Assembly (NCBI GenBank): GCA_002401855.1
Contig: NVUH01000002.1
Coordinates: 124,001 to 188,000 of the forward strand
Length of the DNA: 64,000 bases
Reading direction: 5' to 3'
Source of the DNA: Hyphomicrobiales bacterium
GTDB lineage: Bacteria; Pseudomonadota; Alphaproteobacteria; Rhizobiales; OSC116
Both the position numbers and the translations under genes were made by a program. A model generated the notes under the pieces. The model did not search any database, was not told the origin of the DNA, and saw nothing but the letters and a program-made list of their open reading frames with translations. Of this stretch, positions 27,448 to 36,684 are shown one piece after another. Each line of letters starts with the position of its first letter. Position 1 is the stretch's first letter.

Positions 27448-28047
27448 TCATTCAGGCAATGGTTTAGGTGTGTCGTCTTTAGCAGGTTTGGCGGCAGGTA
27501 CAACCAGCCCAGCTTGTTCTGGAGTTAGCTCAACACCTTTGCTGTTATACCCTACAGTAAAGCCAGCCAAGGGCACTTTAATGGTCACTGGTTTGCCGTC
27601 AAATTGCAAGAAAGACAATGTCACTTGATTGCCTTTTTTAAGTTGGTTGATAAAGTCGGTGCTCAAATCAACTTCTGATTCGCAAGCTTTTTCATAGCAA
27701 ATGCTAAATGGCGCCACACGAGTTTTGCCTTGGTCAACTTGAAAACGCAAGCCAGGTTGCAGTAAAATTCTATTAGGCACTTGAATGAACATGGTTCTAC
27801 TTTTTGAACTACTAACGGTTTGAATGCGAATAGATGCCAGTTGAATGCGTATTTTTTTCTCTTTATTTTCAAGAATAATGGCTTCTGTCACCAGACATGT
27901 ACGAATGGATTTAGAATCCGTTACACATCTTTTAAGCCAATGAACAGGTTTTTCATCAGCTGCAAATGCGGTATTTATACCACCAGTCATCAACAGCGCA
28001 AAAGCCACCCCTAATATTTTAACATTGTTGATTGTTTTAAAAGACAT
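27448..28047 (-). CDS. Invasion-associated locus B (IalB) family protein
   Basis: A 199-aa exported protein of the IalB family, common in Hyphomicrobiales and known in Bartonella as a factor in erythrocyte entry. A signal peptide ends near INTAFAAD. The family core shows VHWLKRCVTDSKSIRTCLVTEAI (paired Cys), FIQVPNRILLQPGLRFQVD and ICYEKACESEVDL (second Cys pair). I chose the ATG at 28047 with AAGGTG upstream; the frame also offers a GTG at 28059. In free-living relatives IalB proteins have no established role, so pathogenicity is not implied. Confidence 0.82.
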   Translation of the reverse strand: MSFKTINNVKILGVAFALLMTGGINTAFAADEKPVHWLKRCVTDSKSIRTCLVTEAIILENKEKKIRIQLASIRIQTVSSSKSRTMFIQVPNRILLQPGLRFQVDQGKTRVAPFSICYEKACESEVDLSTDFINQLKKGNQVTLSFLQFDGKPVTIKVPLAGFTVGYNSKGVELTPEQAGLVVPAAKPAKDDTPKPLPE

Positions 28048-28274
28048 ATATGAGTTCACCTTGTTATATCTATTTTATGAAAAGTCACTTCGACCCTACA
28101 TCATATTTCATTTACAGCATTATAGAATGATAATTGGCAAACAATAAGGCACAAATAAAATTATCGTTAATTTACTACAAATACACAATCTACAGGTAAA
28201 TTAAAACAGTTTTTCCACGCATATAGGCATTTGATAAAGAATCAGGTAAATTAAAAAAAAAGGCTAAATATTGA

Positions 28275-29909
28275 ATGAATATGTTAAATAACGAAGATGA
28301 AATAGAACATTTCACCAAACAGAATATTTGGGGTGATATGTCTATTGACTTGGCCTTTAGAGAAAAGGCACAGAATTACCGCTCGTCCATAGGCCTTTCG
28401 GGTTATTCAGTGTGTGAAGATCAATTTTCTGAGCTAAGTTATGCCCATATTCAGGCCGTTGTTGACAAAATCGCTCTGCAACTGCTGTTTTTCGGCCTCA
28501 AAGCGGGCGATGTGATGGCTGTACAATTGCCCAATTCAATTGAAAGCCAAATCCTCTATCTAGCCTGTTGGCAAAAGGGCATCGTGGTTGCCCCCTTACC
28601 TGCTTTATGGCGGGAATATGATGTTAAGCAAGCGTTGATTCGCATATCGCCTGAGGCTTATGTTTGCCCCATTCTGCACGATGGTTTTAATTATACCGAT
28701 CTCATGTATCAAATCGGCTTTGATATTTCATCAATTAAATTGCTATTTTCTGTGGGCGGCAACCCGATTGATGGCTGTATCTCGCTTGATGAGTTTTTTG
28801 CGCATCGCCCAGAGCATGATGTAAACTTACTTAAACCAGATGATTACCCTGTGGTTGATGCCAACAGCACCTGCCTGATTAGCTTTGCTAAAGATGATAA
28901 TGACAAAGAAACACCATTTTATCATAGTCATAACCAACTCATTGCGGCGGCAAATATTTTTAATAGTTTGGCCAAACCTGCCAAAAAAAACCAAATTACC
29001 TCACCCTTCCCACCAACCAGTATGGCTGTTTGTGCCCTCACTATAATTAGTTGGGTTCTATCAGATGCGTCTCTCACCTGTTATGATGGCTTAATGGCCA
29101 CTGAATTTCAGAATATTGATATTAAAGACGCCATTATATTTTTACCAGCAACTTTTGATGAACCTAAATTAATTGAGGCTTTGTTTGAGCAAGGCCTTAA
29201 TAAACTAGTTTTCATCGACAAAATAAATGCACCAGCGGCTCGCCGACAAATTAGAAACAATATTTTAGACGTCACAGTGTTGGGCGAATATGCTTTTATA
29301 CCACAATTGCGCAATGCTTTAGACACGCAAATACAAGCCAAGAGCTATAAGTACACATTGGTAAATAATGTAAAAGATGAAGTGTCACTCGGCCAATATC
29401 GAGACCATACACGGCAAAAAAAATGGCAAATCTCATGCAGCTTTTTACCAACCAATATAGTCAAAACCGAAGGAAAATATAATAGCGATATAGAATATGC
29501 CACGAGACTGACTGATCAAAAATTAGATGTTGGCAATATGACGCTTAGCTATGCCGATATTGAGCGTGAATTATTGGGCTTTCATGGGGTTGAAGACGCT
29601 GCCGTTCTGGCGATTGAAGATAAATTACTGGGTCATAAACCTGTCATCGCTATTGTGCCTAAAGTTGGCGCGGTTATATTGCATCATGAATTGGTTGAGT
29701 TCCTAAAAAATAAGAAAATTGCGGCTTATAAAATCCCGCATGAATTGTATAAAATCCCCAATATCCCGTGTGATCACAATAATAATATCATTCGCTTAAC
29801 CAGCAAACAGGCATTACTGAAACTTGTCGGCCCACAAAAAAGTAACAATGGTGATGGTTTATTGGCCGTGCAACAGGAGTTGGCTGCTTTGTTGGCAGAC
29901 TCGAGATAA
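28275..29909 (+). CDS. Adenylate-forming (acyl-CoA synthetase-like) protein lacking the P-loop motif
   Basis: A 544-aa member of the ANL superfamily by overall pattern: an N-terminal segment LSYAHIQAVVDKIALQLLFFGLKAGDVMAVQLPNSIE, then GIVVAPLPALWREYD, and a C-terminal domain LGFHGVEDAAVLAIEDKLLGHKPVIAIVPK and KIAAYKIPHELYKIPNIP. The core ATP-binding motif (usually TSGTTGxPK) is replaced by SFAKDDNDKETPFYHSHNQL, and the YGxTE and GELxxRG/TGD motifs of the A5-A7 region are not recognisable. It is therefore unlikely to adenylate in the usual way. It is full length with no frameshift, so it is conserved rather than decayed. It ends next to the convergent deacetylase gene of the exopolysaccharide locus. 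Confidence 0.65.
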   Translation: MNMLNNEDEIEHFTKQNIWGDMSIDLAFREKAQNYRSSIGLSGYSVCEDQFSELSYAHIQAVVDKIALQLLFFGLKAGDVMAVQLPNSIESQILYLACWQKGIVVAPLPALWREYDVKQALIRISPEAYVCPILHDGFNYTDLMYQIGFDISSIKLLFSVGGNPIDGCISLDEFFAHRPEHDVNLLKPDDYPVVDANSTCLISFAKDDNDKETPFYHSHNQLIAAANIFNSLAKPAKKNQITSPFPPTSMAVCALTIISWVLSDASLTCYDGLMATEFQNIDIKDAIIFLPATFDEPKLIEALFEQGLNKLVFIDKINAPAARRQIRNNILDVTVLGEYAFIPQLRNALDTQIQAKSYKYTLVNNVKDEVSLGQYRDHTRQKKWQISCSFLPTNIVKTEGKYNSDIEYATRLTDQKLDVGNMTLSYADIERELLGFHGVEDAAVLAIEDKLLGHKPVIAIVPKVGAVILHHELVEFLKNKKIAAYKIPHELYKIPNIPCDHNNNIIRLTSKQALLKLVGPQKSNNGDGLLAVQQELAALLADSR

Positions 29910-30980
29910 TTAATATTTGTGGATTTTCCTAAATCGATTCCATAGCATGAATGGCAGTCCCCAAATATAAGTCTTCACATAACGAATGTGCTGAAAATCA
30001 CCATTTAGCGACACGCGGGGCAATGCATATAAATGCGCTTTATGGCCTGCATATAACATGCCTTTTTGCGTGGTCACGGCAGTTTTATAACCAGCCTTTT
30101 GGGTGAATTTAAACTCCCGTAAATTGGCTTCGGCAGGTGATCCATAAGGATAGCAGAAATGCTCACACAGAATGCCGGTTTTATCATGAATGATCTGGCG
30201 TGAGTGCTCAATTTCTGTTTTTGCATCTGCGTCGCTTAATTTGGCAATCGCGCTGTGGCTCATTGTGTGGGCACCAATTGTCACCAACTCATCTTGATCT
30301 AACTGTTTAAGTTGCTGCCAACTCATGGCCACAGATTTGGTTTCCTCTATTGGGTCAAAATTGTATTTTTGAGCCAATGCCAGAACTGCATCGCGCTTTT
30401 TAACTTCACCCATGTCACGTAATTGCCAATATATCTCATTATAGGCGGCGTATTTTTCTTCAACATTGCGGGTGGGTTTGTCAATTTTTATACCAGACGC
30501 GTTAAATTCAACTGCCAAATTGTCTCTAATCACTGCGTCTAAGGCACGCCACCACATAAATAGCTTATGATCACAAAGGTCGGTTGCCACATATATCGTA
30601 AAAGGACAATTATATTTTTTGAATATTGGATAGGCGTGCTCAAGATTATCTAAATAGCCATCATCAATGGTGAATATAATATAGGGTTTTTTGCCTTGTG
30701 CTGTGCGGTTATTCAGCCGTCGTGCTGCTTCACCTATCGAGATGATTTCATAATCATTAGCCTGCAGATAAATAATTACCTGTTCCAAAAATTCTGGGGT
30801 GATTTCAAGTAAACCATTAGGTCTGAATTTGGCTTTGTCTTGAATGGCATCAGGTAAAATGTGATGCAGCATGAATATAATGCCATCACCTTGAGCGATT
30901 GGTTTAAACAGATGCGAAAGTCCAGAAAAATATACAATATCGAGCATATTTTTGAGTAAACTTGCACCAAATAACCGCAT
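29910..30980 (-). CDS. Polysaccharide deacetylase (NodB family)
   Basis: A 356-aa protein with a NodB-type carbohydrate esterase domain. Motif 1 is ITFTIDDGYLDN-like (FTIDDGYLDNLEHAYPIFKKY, with the catalytic and metal Asp pair), motif 2 is GAHTMSHSAIAKLS (the metal-binding His pair), motif 3 is HFCYPYG. It begins with a longer N-terminal region (HMLHHILP) typical of deacetylases in capsule loci. Its start lies 2 bp after the Wzz-like gene stop, so the two are one operon. It probably removes N- or O-acetyl groups from the exopolysaccharide. Confidence 0.85.
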   Translation of the reverse strand: MRLFGASLLKNMLDIVYFSGLSHLFKPIAQGDGIIFMLHHILPDAIQDKAKFRPNGLLEITPEFLEQVIIYLQANDYEIISIGEAARRLNNRTAQGKKPYIIFTIDDGYLDNLEHAYPIFKKYNCPFTIYVATDLCDHKLFMWWRALDAVIRDNLAVEFNASGIKIDKPTRNVEEKYAAYNEIYWQLRDMGEVKKRDAVLALAQKYNFDPIEETKSVAMSWQQLKQLDQDELVTIGAHTMSHSAIAKLSDADAKTEIEHSRQIIHDKTGILCEHFCYPYGSPAEANLREFKFTQKAGYKTAVTTQKGMLYAGHKAHLYALPRVSLNGDFQHIRYVKTYIWGLPFMLWNRFRKIHKY

Positions 30981-30982
30981 AG

Positions 30983-33238
30983 CTAAGCCACTTCTCGGTC
31001 AAATTCGTACATGTCTGTGCTCATCAGCAACAGTCCAAAGTCAGAACCTTGAAAATCTTTCAATGCCATTAAAGCGGATTGCAATTGCTCGGTCGTACGG
31101 TCTTGCCAATCTGCGACTAACAAAGTCAAATCTACTTGACTGTCGATAAAGGCGATGACACGCATTTGACTTACATCATTTGAATGAATGAGTATCACGT
31201 CATAAATCTGGTCAAGATCATCTAAGAACTCCTCCATCTCAGTGGATGTAATTATATCTTCAATCAGGCTGATATTGCTGCCAGCCAATAGAATGTCCGC
31301 GCCAGATTTATTGTCGTTTATCACGCAATCTTCAAAATAACATTTGCCATTTATCACATCGCTAAAACCAAAGTTCGTATTCTCAACAACTGATTTGGAG
31401 AATAGCTGGCTGTCGGCATCCAAATCCATAATCAATACGCGTGCGCCCTTCATGTCCAAGATACGGCCAAGATTCATCAGCGCTTCATAAGAATCTTCGT
31501 CGCCTTCAATGCCTGAAATCATATAGCGTTTTTTGGAATCAATATTCGATTGCGCCATCAGATTTTCAACCAAGTCAACAAAGCTATCGGCATATTCGGT
31601 GTCCAAATGAGCTAAAATGTCGTTTTTTAAAAGGTTGTTTTGGCGGTTGGAGCCGGTGGTCAATGGAATGGCCGCCATAAATGCTAAATCATCAAACACT
31701 GCTATACCCTGTGGCAAATGCTTGGCAAGATCAGCATGGTTATGGTGCTGAAGGCGGGCACCCAGTTTGCGCTCGCTGTGGCTTCTTGCTCGTCCAATTA
31801 TGCTGTCTCTTTCGTGCTCTCTTTCGCGCTCTGGTGCATAGGAGCGGGATTTTTCACTTTTATATGTTGGTTTGGAGTGTTGAGATAAAGTTTTAAAGGT
31901 GGCAATCACTATGCCTGCAAGCAAGCCCACCACCCCCATAACAGCAATGACCGCGCTGCGGGTGATGCCCGACGGCTCTAACGGCACAGCCGCTGCCGAA
32001 ATAATGTGAACGGTAGATGTATCAAAGTCGGTTTTGTTTCGCACATCTGCTTCTCTATATTTTGCTAAATACGAATCAAGTAATATGCGGTTTGATGAAG
32101 CTTCACTTTTTAAAGCATTCAGCTCGACACTTTGCTCCAACGAGCTGGCTTCGGTCTGCTTTAAGTCGTTTAATTCTGATTTCAAACTGTTCTCACGCTG
32201 GCGCGAAATCTCAGCCTCATTGCGCAGTGACAACATCACATTACGCGCTTCGTTTCTAATTTGCTCATTCACATTTCTAAGCTCAGCCTCCAAGCTCAAC
32301 ATACGCGGATGCGAAGGCAACAATGTTTCAGACAACTCAGCTAGACGGCGCCGTAGAGTAAGAGCTTGCTGGCGATATTGTTGGATGACAACTGAGTTTA
32401 AAACGTCGCTTGCAGAATCCAAATTACCATTTCGGGTGAGCAATCTGTTGATCAAATCTGCTCTGGCAACGGTTTCCGCGCGTTGTCCAACTGCAGTCAC
32501 AAGGCTCGCGTTCAGTGCGGTTAATTGCTGAGATAATAAATTCTGATTATTTTGCCCTTCAAATATACCGTTTTGAATGCGATAATCGACAATTTTTGCA
32601 TCTGCAATGCGCTGTTTGTCCTGCAATTCTTTGACTTTTATGGCCAACCAGTTAGACGCTTCATTATTGGCATTAAAATCTTCATTGGCTTTTTGGTTTT
32701 TATAAACACTGGTGATTGTGCTAACAATTTCGGCGGCCATTTTAGCACTTTCTGAGGTATAAGATATTTCAATCACATTAGAATCTGGCAGTGTTTTTAC
32801 TTTTAAATTTCCAGCAAAATAGGCATAGACATCTAATTTTCCTGAGTTTGTTTCGGCGATAAATTCGGGGATTTTACCAAAATGGATGATTTTATCAACG
32901 CCTTTGGCCAAATCTAACGATTTTAAATATTGCACTTGGTCACTCACCACGCGCTTTGCATCTAAGATTTGAGCCGCCGTACCAGTGCCGACATTGATAG
33001 TCGATAAATTAGTTAAAGCCGATTTTCGGTCCTCCAACAAAATACGAGCAGTTGAAGTGTATTTAGGTGTGGTTACCATGTAAAACAATATAGTAAGAAC
33101 AACAGATAATGTTACAAGTGAAACGATTATTAACCAACTCCGCAATATACTCATAAAAAATTCTTGAGGTGTAAAGTCATTGGATTGGTTTTTCAAATGG
33201 TTATTCTGTTTCATATCAAAAAATCTGTTTTGGTTCAT
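30983..33238 (-). CDS. Wzz/ExoP-type polysaccharide co-polymerase with degenerate BY-kinase domain
   Basis: A 751-aa inner-membrane protein. Residues about 25-70 hold the first membrane segment (SWLIIVSLVTLSVVLTILFYMV) with the Wzz motif YTSTARILLED after it; a long periplasmic coiled coil follows, and a second membrane segment (AVIAVMGVVGLLAGIVIATF) lies near residue 435. The cytoplasmic ATPase-like domain starts near residue 570. Its Walker A region reads ISGIEGDEDSYEAL, without the GKS/T, while Walker A' (VLIMDLDAD) and Walker B (YDVILIHSND) are partly kept. The C-terminus lacks a tyrosine cluster. It should set chain length, but tyrosine autokinase activity is doubtful. Confidence 0.85.
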   Translation of the reverse strand: MNQNRFFDMKQNNHLKNQSNDFTPQEFFMSILRSWLIIVSLVTLSVVLTILFYMVTTPKYTSTARILLEDRKSALTNLSTINVGTGTAAQILDAKRVVSDQVQYLKSLDLAKGVDKIIHFGKIPEFIAETNSGKLDVYAYFAGNLKVKTLPDSNVIEISYTSESAKMAAEIVSTITSVYKNQKANEDFNANNEASNWLAIKVKELQDKQRIADAKIVDYRIQNGIFEGQNNQNLLSQQLTALNASLVTAVGQRAETVARADLINRLLTRNGNLDSASDVLNSVVIQQYRQQALTLRRRLAELSETLLPSHPRMLSLEAELRNVNEQIRNEARNVMLSLRNEAEISRQRENSLKSELNDLKQTEASSLEQSVELNALKSEASSNRILLDSYLAKYREADVRNKTDFDTSTVHIISAAAVPLEPSGITRSAVIAVMGVVGLLAGIVIATFKTLSQHSKPTYKSEKSRSYAPEREREHERDSIIGRARSHSERKLGARLQHHNHADLAKHLPQGIAVFDDLAFMAAIPLTTGSNRQNNLLKNDILAHLDTEYADSFVDLVENLMAQSNIDSKKRYMISGIEGDEDSYEALMNLGRILDMKGARVLIMDLDADSQLFSKSVVENTNFGFSDVINGKCYFEDCVINDNKSGADILLAGSNISLIEDIITSTEMEEFLDDLDQIYDVILIHSNDVSQMRVIAFIDSQVDLTLLVADWQDRTTEQLQSALMALKDFQGSDFGLLLMSTDMYEFDREVA

Positions 33239-33359
33239 TCGTGTCTATTTTTGAATCTCTAAGCTAACAATGTTGGAATTAAGTTAACAAAATAAAAATG
33301 TGTCAAGTTTTTTAACTAAAGTTATTTAGAAACAATGCATAATCAGGTGATTCTCGTAT

Positions 33360-33962
33360 ATGATTACAAACAAAAAGGGTAATAATTTGTCTCGTTCCAT
33401 ATCTAAAATTATAGTGTTTTTGGCGCTTCTGCTAGCCTCCTGCACATCAATACCAAGTGGAATGCGAGAATATGATGACCCAATATTAACCGTAAAACCA
33501 CATACCATATTGGCAGGCGAACAAATTAAAATAACCGTGTTTGGACAAACAGATCTATCAAACACCTATAGAGTTAATGACCGCGGCCAAATATCTATGC
33601 CTTTGCTTGGTGTTGTAGCTACCTTTGGTAAAACATCCACACAATTGTCCGAATATATCGCTTATTTATTGGCACAGCAATATTTACGCAACCCCAGCGT
33701 TTCAGCCGAAATCACCACCTATACACCTATATATATAGTGGGTGCGGTTAAATCTGCTGGGCAATTTTCTTTCACACCGGGTGTGACTGTAGCGGCGGCC
33801 ATTGCTGGCGCTGGTGGTTTTATCAAGGGTGCCAATCTCACTGAAGTACGCCTCACCCGCCGCGATAATGGTAGGGTGTTTGAAGCGAATGTTGCCTTGC
33901 AAACTCCCTTGGCAGCAGGCGATATAATTCAGGTATTTGGCCCATTAAGTGCGACACAATAA
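33360..33962 (+). CDS. Polysaccharide export lipoprotein (Wza/ExoF type)
   Basis: A 200-aa outer-membrane export protein. The N-terminus has a lipoprotein signal with lipobox LLASC (Cys28). The polysaccharide export domain starts at LTVKPHTILAGEQIKITVFGQTDLSNTYRVNDRGQISMPLLG, and one SLBB domain follows (YTPIYIVGAVKSAGQFSFTPGVTVAAAIAGAGGF). It is about half the length of Wza and resembles the short ExoF/VpsM-type proteins. It is divergent from the Wzz-like gene across a 121-bp AT-rich spacer that must hold both promoters. Confidence 0.88.
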   Translation: MITNKKGNNLSRSISKIIVFLALLLASCTSIPSGMREYDDPILTVKPHTILAGEQIKITVFGQTDLSNTYRVNDRGQISMPLLGVVATFGKTSTQLSEYIAYLLAQQYLRNPSVSAEITTYTPIYIVGAVKSAGQFSFTPGVTVAAAIAGAGGFIKGANLTEVRLTRRDNGRVFEANVALQTPLAAGDIIQVFGPLSATQ

Positions 33963-34027
33963 ACATTCGACACAATGAGCGTGATTGAGAATATGACTAA
34001 ACGGGAAGTTTCGAAAAAAGATATATT

Positions 34028-35134
34028 ATGAAAATATTACACATATTGCGGGCACCAATCGGCGGATTGTTTCGTCATGTCAGAGATTTAGCTGAACAAC
34101 AGGCCAATGAAGGCCATCAAGTGGGAATGATTACCGCCACACCAACTGATAATGATTATGTAAAGCGGCTATTTACTGACATTGAACCCATATTTTCGCT
34201 GGGCATAGATCACTTAACAATCAATCGATTGCCGGGCTTTTCGGATTATCAAAATATTGATGCCGTCAAAAACATTGTTACCACCAAAAATATTGATGTG
34301 ATTCATGGACATGGTGCCAAGGGCGGTGCCTATGCACGCCTTGTCAAAAGACAATTAGGCGATGGCAGTAAAACCAAAGTTTTTTACACCATGCATGGTG
34401 GCACATTGCACTATAATCCAAGCTCGCCAGTCGGTTTTTTATTTTTAAAACTCGAAAAATATCTACAGCAATATACCGATGGCTTTGTGTTCGAAAGTGA
34501 AAATTCTCATCGCCTATTTGAGCAAAAAATCGATAGGTTAAAAAAACCTTTTCAAACCATACATAATGGCCTGACTAGAGATGAATTTTATCAAATAAAA
34601 CCTGTGGCAGATGCCGCCGATTTTTTATATATTGGCGAATTGCGCATGCTTAAAGGGGTAGACCTGTTGATTAATGCGTTCGCAAAATTATGCAAGTCTT
34701 ATAAAGGTTTAAAACTCATCATTATTGGTTATGGCCCAGAGGAAGAGTTGTTTAAAAGCATGGTTGCCAAGGCAGGCATATATGATCATGTCACATTCCT
34801 ACCGCCCACGCCTGCGGAGGAAGCGTTTAAGCTGGCCAGAGTTCAGGTTATGCCATCACGCGCCGAGGGTTTGCCTTATATGACACTCGAAACCATCGCT
34901 GCCCGAATGCCACTCATCGCTTCAGACGTTGGCGGCATACCCGAAATTTATGGCGAATATGCCGATTTGCTATTTCATAACGAAGATGAATCGCAACTTT
35001 ACACCTATATGCAAAACACTCTTGATGGTAAGTCCGAACATATTGAAAAAGTTGCTGACCTGCAAAAGCTTGTGAAGCAAAATTTCAATGTTGAAAAAAT
35101 GGCGCGAAATATTACAAAATTTTATACACATTAG
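34028..35134 (+). CDS. Glycosyltransferase family 4 protein
   Basis: A 368-aa GT-B fold sugar transferase. The N-terminal domain begins MKILHILRAPIGGLFRHVRDLAEQQANEGHQV, and the donor-binding domain has FLYIGELRMLKGVDLLINAF, the MPSRAEGLPYMTLETIAARMPLIASDVGGIPEI stretch with the EGLPY(M)TLE form of the EX7E motif. It adds one sugar to the lipid-linked repeat unit in the cytoplasm. It follows the export lipoprotein by 66 bp and precedes the priming transferase gene. It is the only non-priming glycosyltransferase in the locus. Confidence 0.9.
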   Translation: MKILHILRAPIGGLFRHVRDLAEQQANEGHQVGMITATPTDNDYVKRLFTDIEPIFSLGIDHLTINRLPGFSDYQNIDAVKNIVTTKNIDVIHGHGAKGGAYARLVKRQLGDGSKTKVFYTMHGGTLHYNPSSPVGFLFLKLEKYLQQYTDGFVFESENSHRLFEQKIDRLKKPFQTIHNGLTRDEFYQIKPVADAADFLYIGELRMLKGVDLLINAFAKLCKSYKGLKLIIIGYGPEEELFKSMVAKAGIYDHVTFLPPTPAEEAFKLARVQVMPSRAEGLPYMTLETIAARMPLIASDVGGIPEIYGEYADLLFHNEDESQLYTYMQNTLDGKSEHIEKVADLQKLVKQNFNVEKMARNITKFYTH

Positions 35135-35220
35135 ACTAAGGTCGAATGCCTGTTTAAAACTATGTAAACCTATGGCATTTAAATCTGTGATTAATTTAAT
35201 TGTATCTCCAGAGTGTTTAT

Positions 35221-36666
35221 ATGTCAGATAAAAAATCAAAGTATTCAAGAAAAATATTACATCCTAAACTACTGGCTATCATACGATTTACTGATTTATT
35301 AGTTATTTTTATTTCAGGTTACTTGACTAATATACTTTATATTTCAAATCAAATATCAATTTCAGCCAGTAATAACCAAGCCTATTTTAACATTGAAATT
35401 TTCATGTCGATTGGGGCGGTTTTGGTGTTTGGTTTTTTCCATATTTATTCCATTCAAGACATCCGCAGCACGCTCAAACATGGCTTGCGCGTCATCACCG
35501 CTTGGACGGTGGTTTTCGGCCTATTAGCGACCTATATTTTCCTTAATAAATCGGGCATCATCTTCTCACGCGTTTGGTTTATCGCCTGGTTTGTCGTGGG
35601 GTTTGCGGCGATCATGATTTCGAGGCTGATTTATCGTCGGTTGTTCAACAAATGGCTAAAACAAGGTCGTTTGGAGCGCCGCGCCGTTGTGGTTGGTGGC
35701 GGCAAAGCAGCTGAAGACCTTATTAAAGCGGTCAATAAGGGGTCGGAGGGTGAAGTGAAGATACTCGGTATTTTTGATGATAGATATGATGAAAGATCGC
35801 CCGATGTGGTTGCAGGACTGCCTAAGCTTGGCGAGATTAGTGATTTGGTAAAATTTGCTCGTGAAACAGATATTGATCTGCTGCTGATTTCCTTGCCCGT
35901 ATCGGCCGAAACACGGCTTTTGCATCTGCTCAAGAAACTTTGGGTATTGCCTGTTGACATTCGTATTTCAGCCTTACAAAGCAAATTGCGGTTTCGCCCA
36001 CATTCCTATAGCTATATTGGCGACGTTCCCGTGCTAGATTTATTTGATCGGCCTTTATCTGAATGGGATGACATCGTTAAGAATATCGAAGATCGGGTTA
36101 TCGCATTCCTCGCGCTCATTGTTCTGTCACCGATTATGGCGATCGTCGCCGTTGCCGTGAAATTGGATAGCCCGGGGCCTGTCCTGTTTAAACAGAAACG
36201 CTATGGCTTTAATAATGAAATGATAATGGTCTATAAATTCCGCTCTATGCGTGATGATTTGGAAGATAAAAACGCCAGTAAATTGGTCACGAAAGGTGAT
36301 CCACGGGTGACCAAGGTCGGCCAGTTTATCCGCAAAACTAGCCTCGATGAATTACCTCAATTTTTCAATGTACTTACGGGGCAACTGTCATTGGTTGGGC
36401 CACGGCCACACGCGGTGCAGGCCAAAGCCGACAATCGCCTCTATGACGAAGTGGTCGATAGTTATTTTGCTCGCCATAAAGTTAAGCCTGGCATTACAGG
36501 TTGGGCACAAATTAATGGCTGGCGCGGAGAGACTGATACCGAAGAAAAAATTCAACAGCGGGTTGAACATGATCTTTATTATATAGAAAAATGGTCAGTC
36601 TTCTTCGATCTTTACATATTGGCAATGACCCCTTTCTCTTTATTCAACACCAAAAATGCTTATTAA
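35221..36666 (+). CDS. Undecaprenyl-phosphate sugar phosphotransferase (PssY/WcaJ type)
   Basis: A 481-aa priming enzyme that transfers hexose-1-phosphate to undecaprenyl phosphate and starts the repeat unit. Four N-terminal membrane segments are followed by a Rossmann-like domain (RRAVVVGGGKAAEDLIKAV, near residue 160) and a fifth membrane segment (VIAFLALIVLSPIMAIVAVAVKLDSPGPVLFKQKRYG). The C-terminal transferase domain has VYKFRSMRDD, RKTSLDELPQFFNVLTGQLSLVGPRPHAV and GITGWAQINGWRGETDT, with the catalytic Asp-Glu pair (LDELP). I chose the ATG at 35221; a TTG at 35200 is in frame. Confidence 0.92.
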   Translation: MSDKKSKYSRKILHPKLLAIIRFTDLLVIFISGYLTNILYISNQISISASNNQAYFNIEIFMSIGAVLVFGFFHIYSIQDIRSTLKHGLRVITAWTVVFGLLATYIFLNKSGIIFSRVWFIAWFVVGFAAIMISRLIYRRLFNKWLKQGRLERRAVVVGGGKAAEDLIKAVNKGSEGEVKILGIFDDRYDERSPDVVAGLPKLGEISDLVKFARETDIDLLLISLPVSAETRLLHLLKKLWVLPVDIRISALQSKLRFRPHSYSYIGDVPVLDLFDRPLSEWDDIVKNIEDRVIAFLALIVLSPIMAIVAVAVKLDSPGPVLFKQKRYGFNNEMIMVYKFRSMRDDLEDKNASKLVTKGDPRVTKVGQFIRKTSLDELPQFFNVLTGQLSLVGPRPHAVQAKADNRLYDEVVDSYFARHKVKPGITGWAQINGWRGETDTEEKIQQRVEHDLYYIEKWSVFFDLYILAMTPFSLFNTKNAY

Positions 36667-36684
36667 ATATTGAATCCGTAAATT

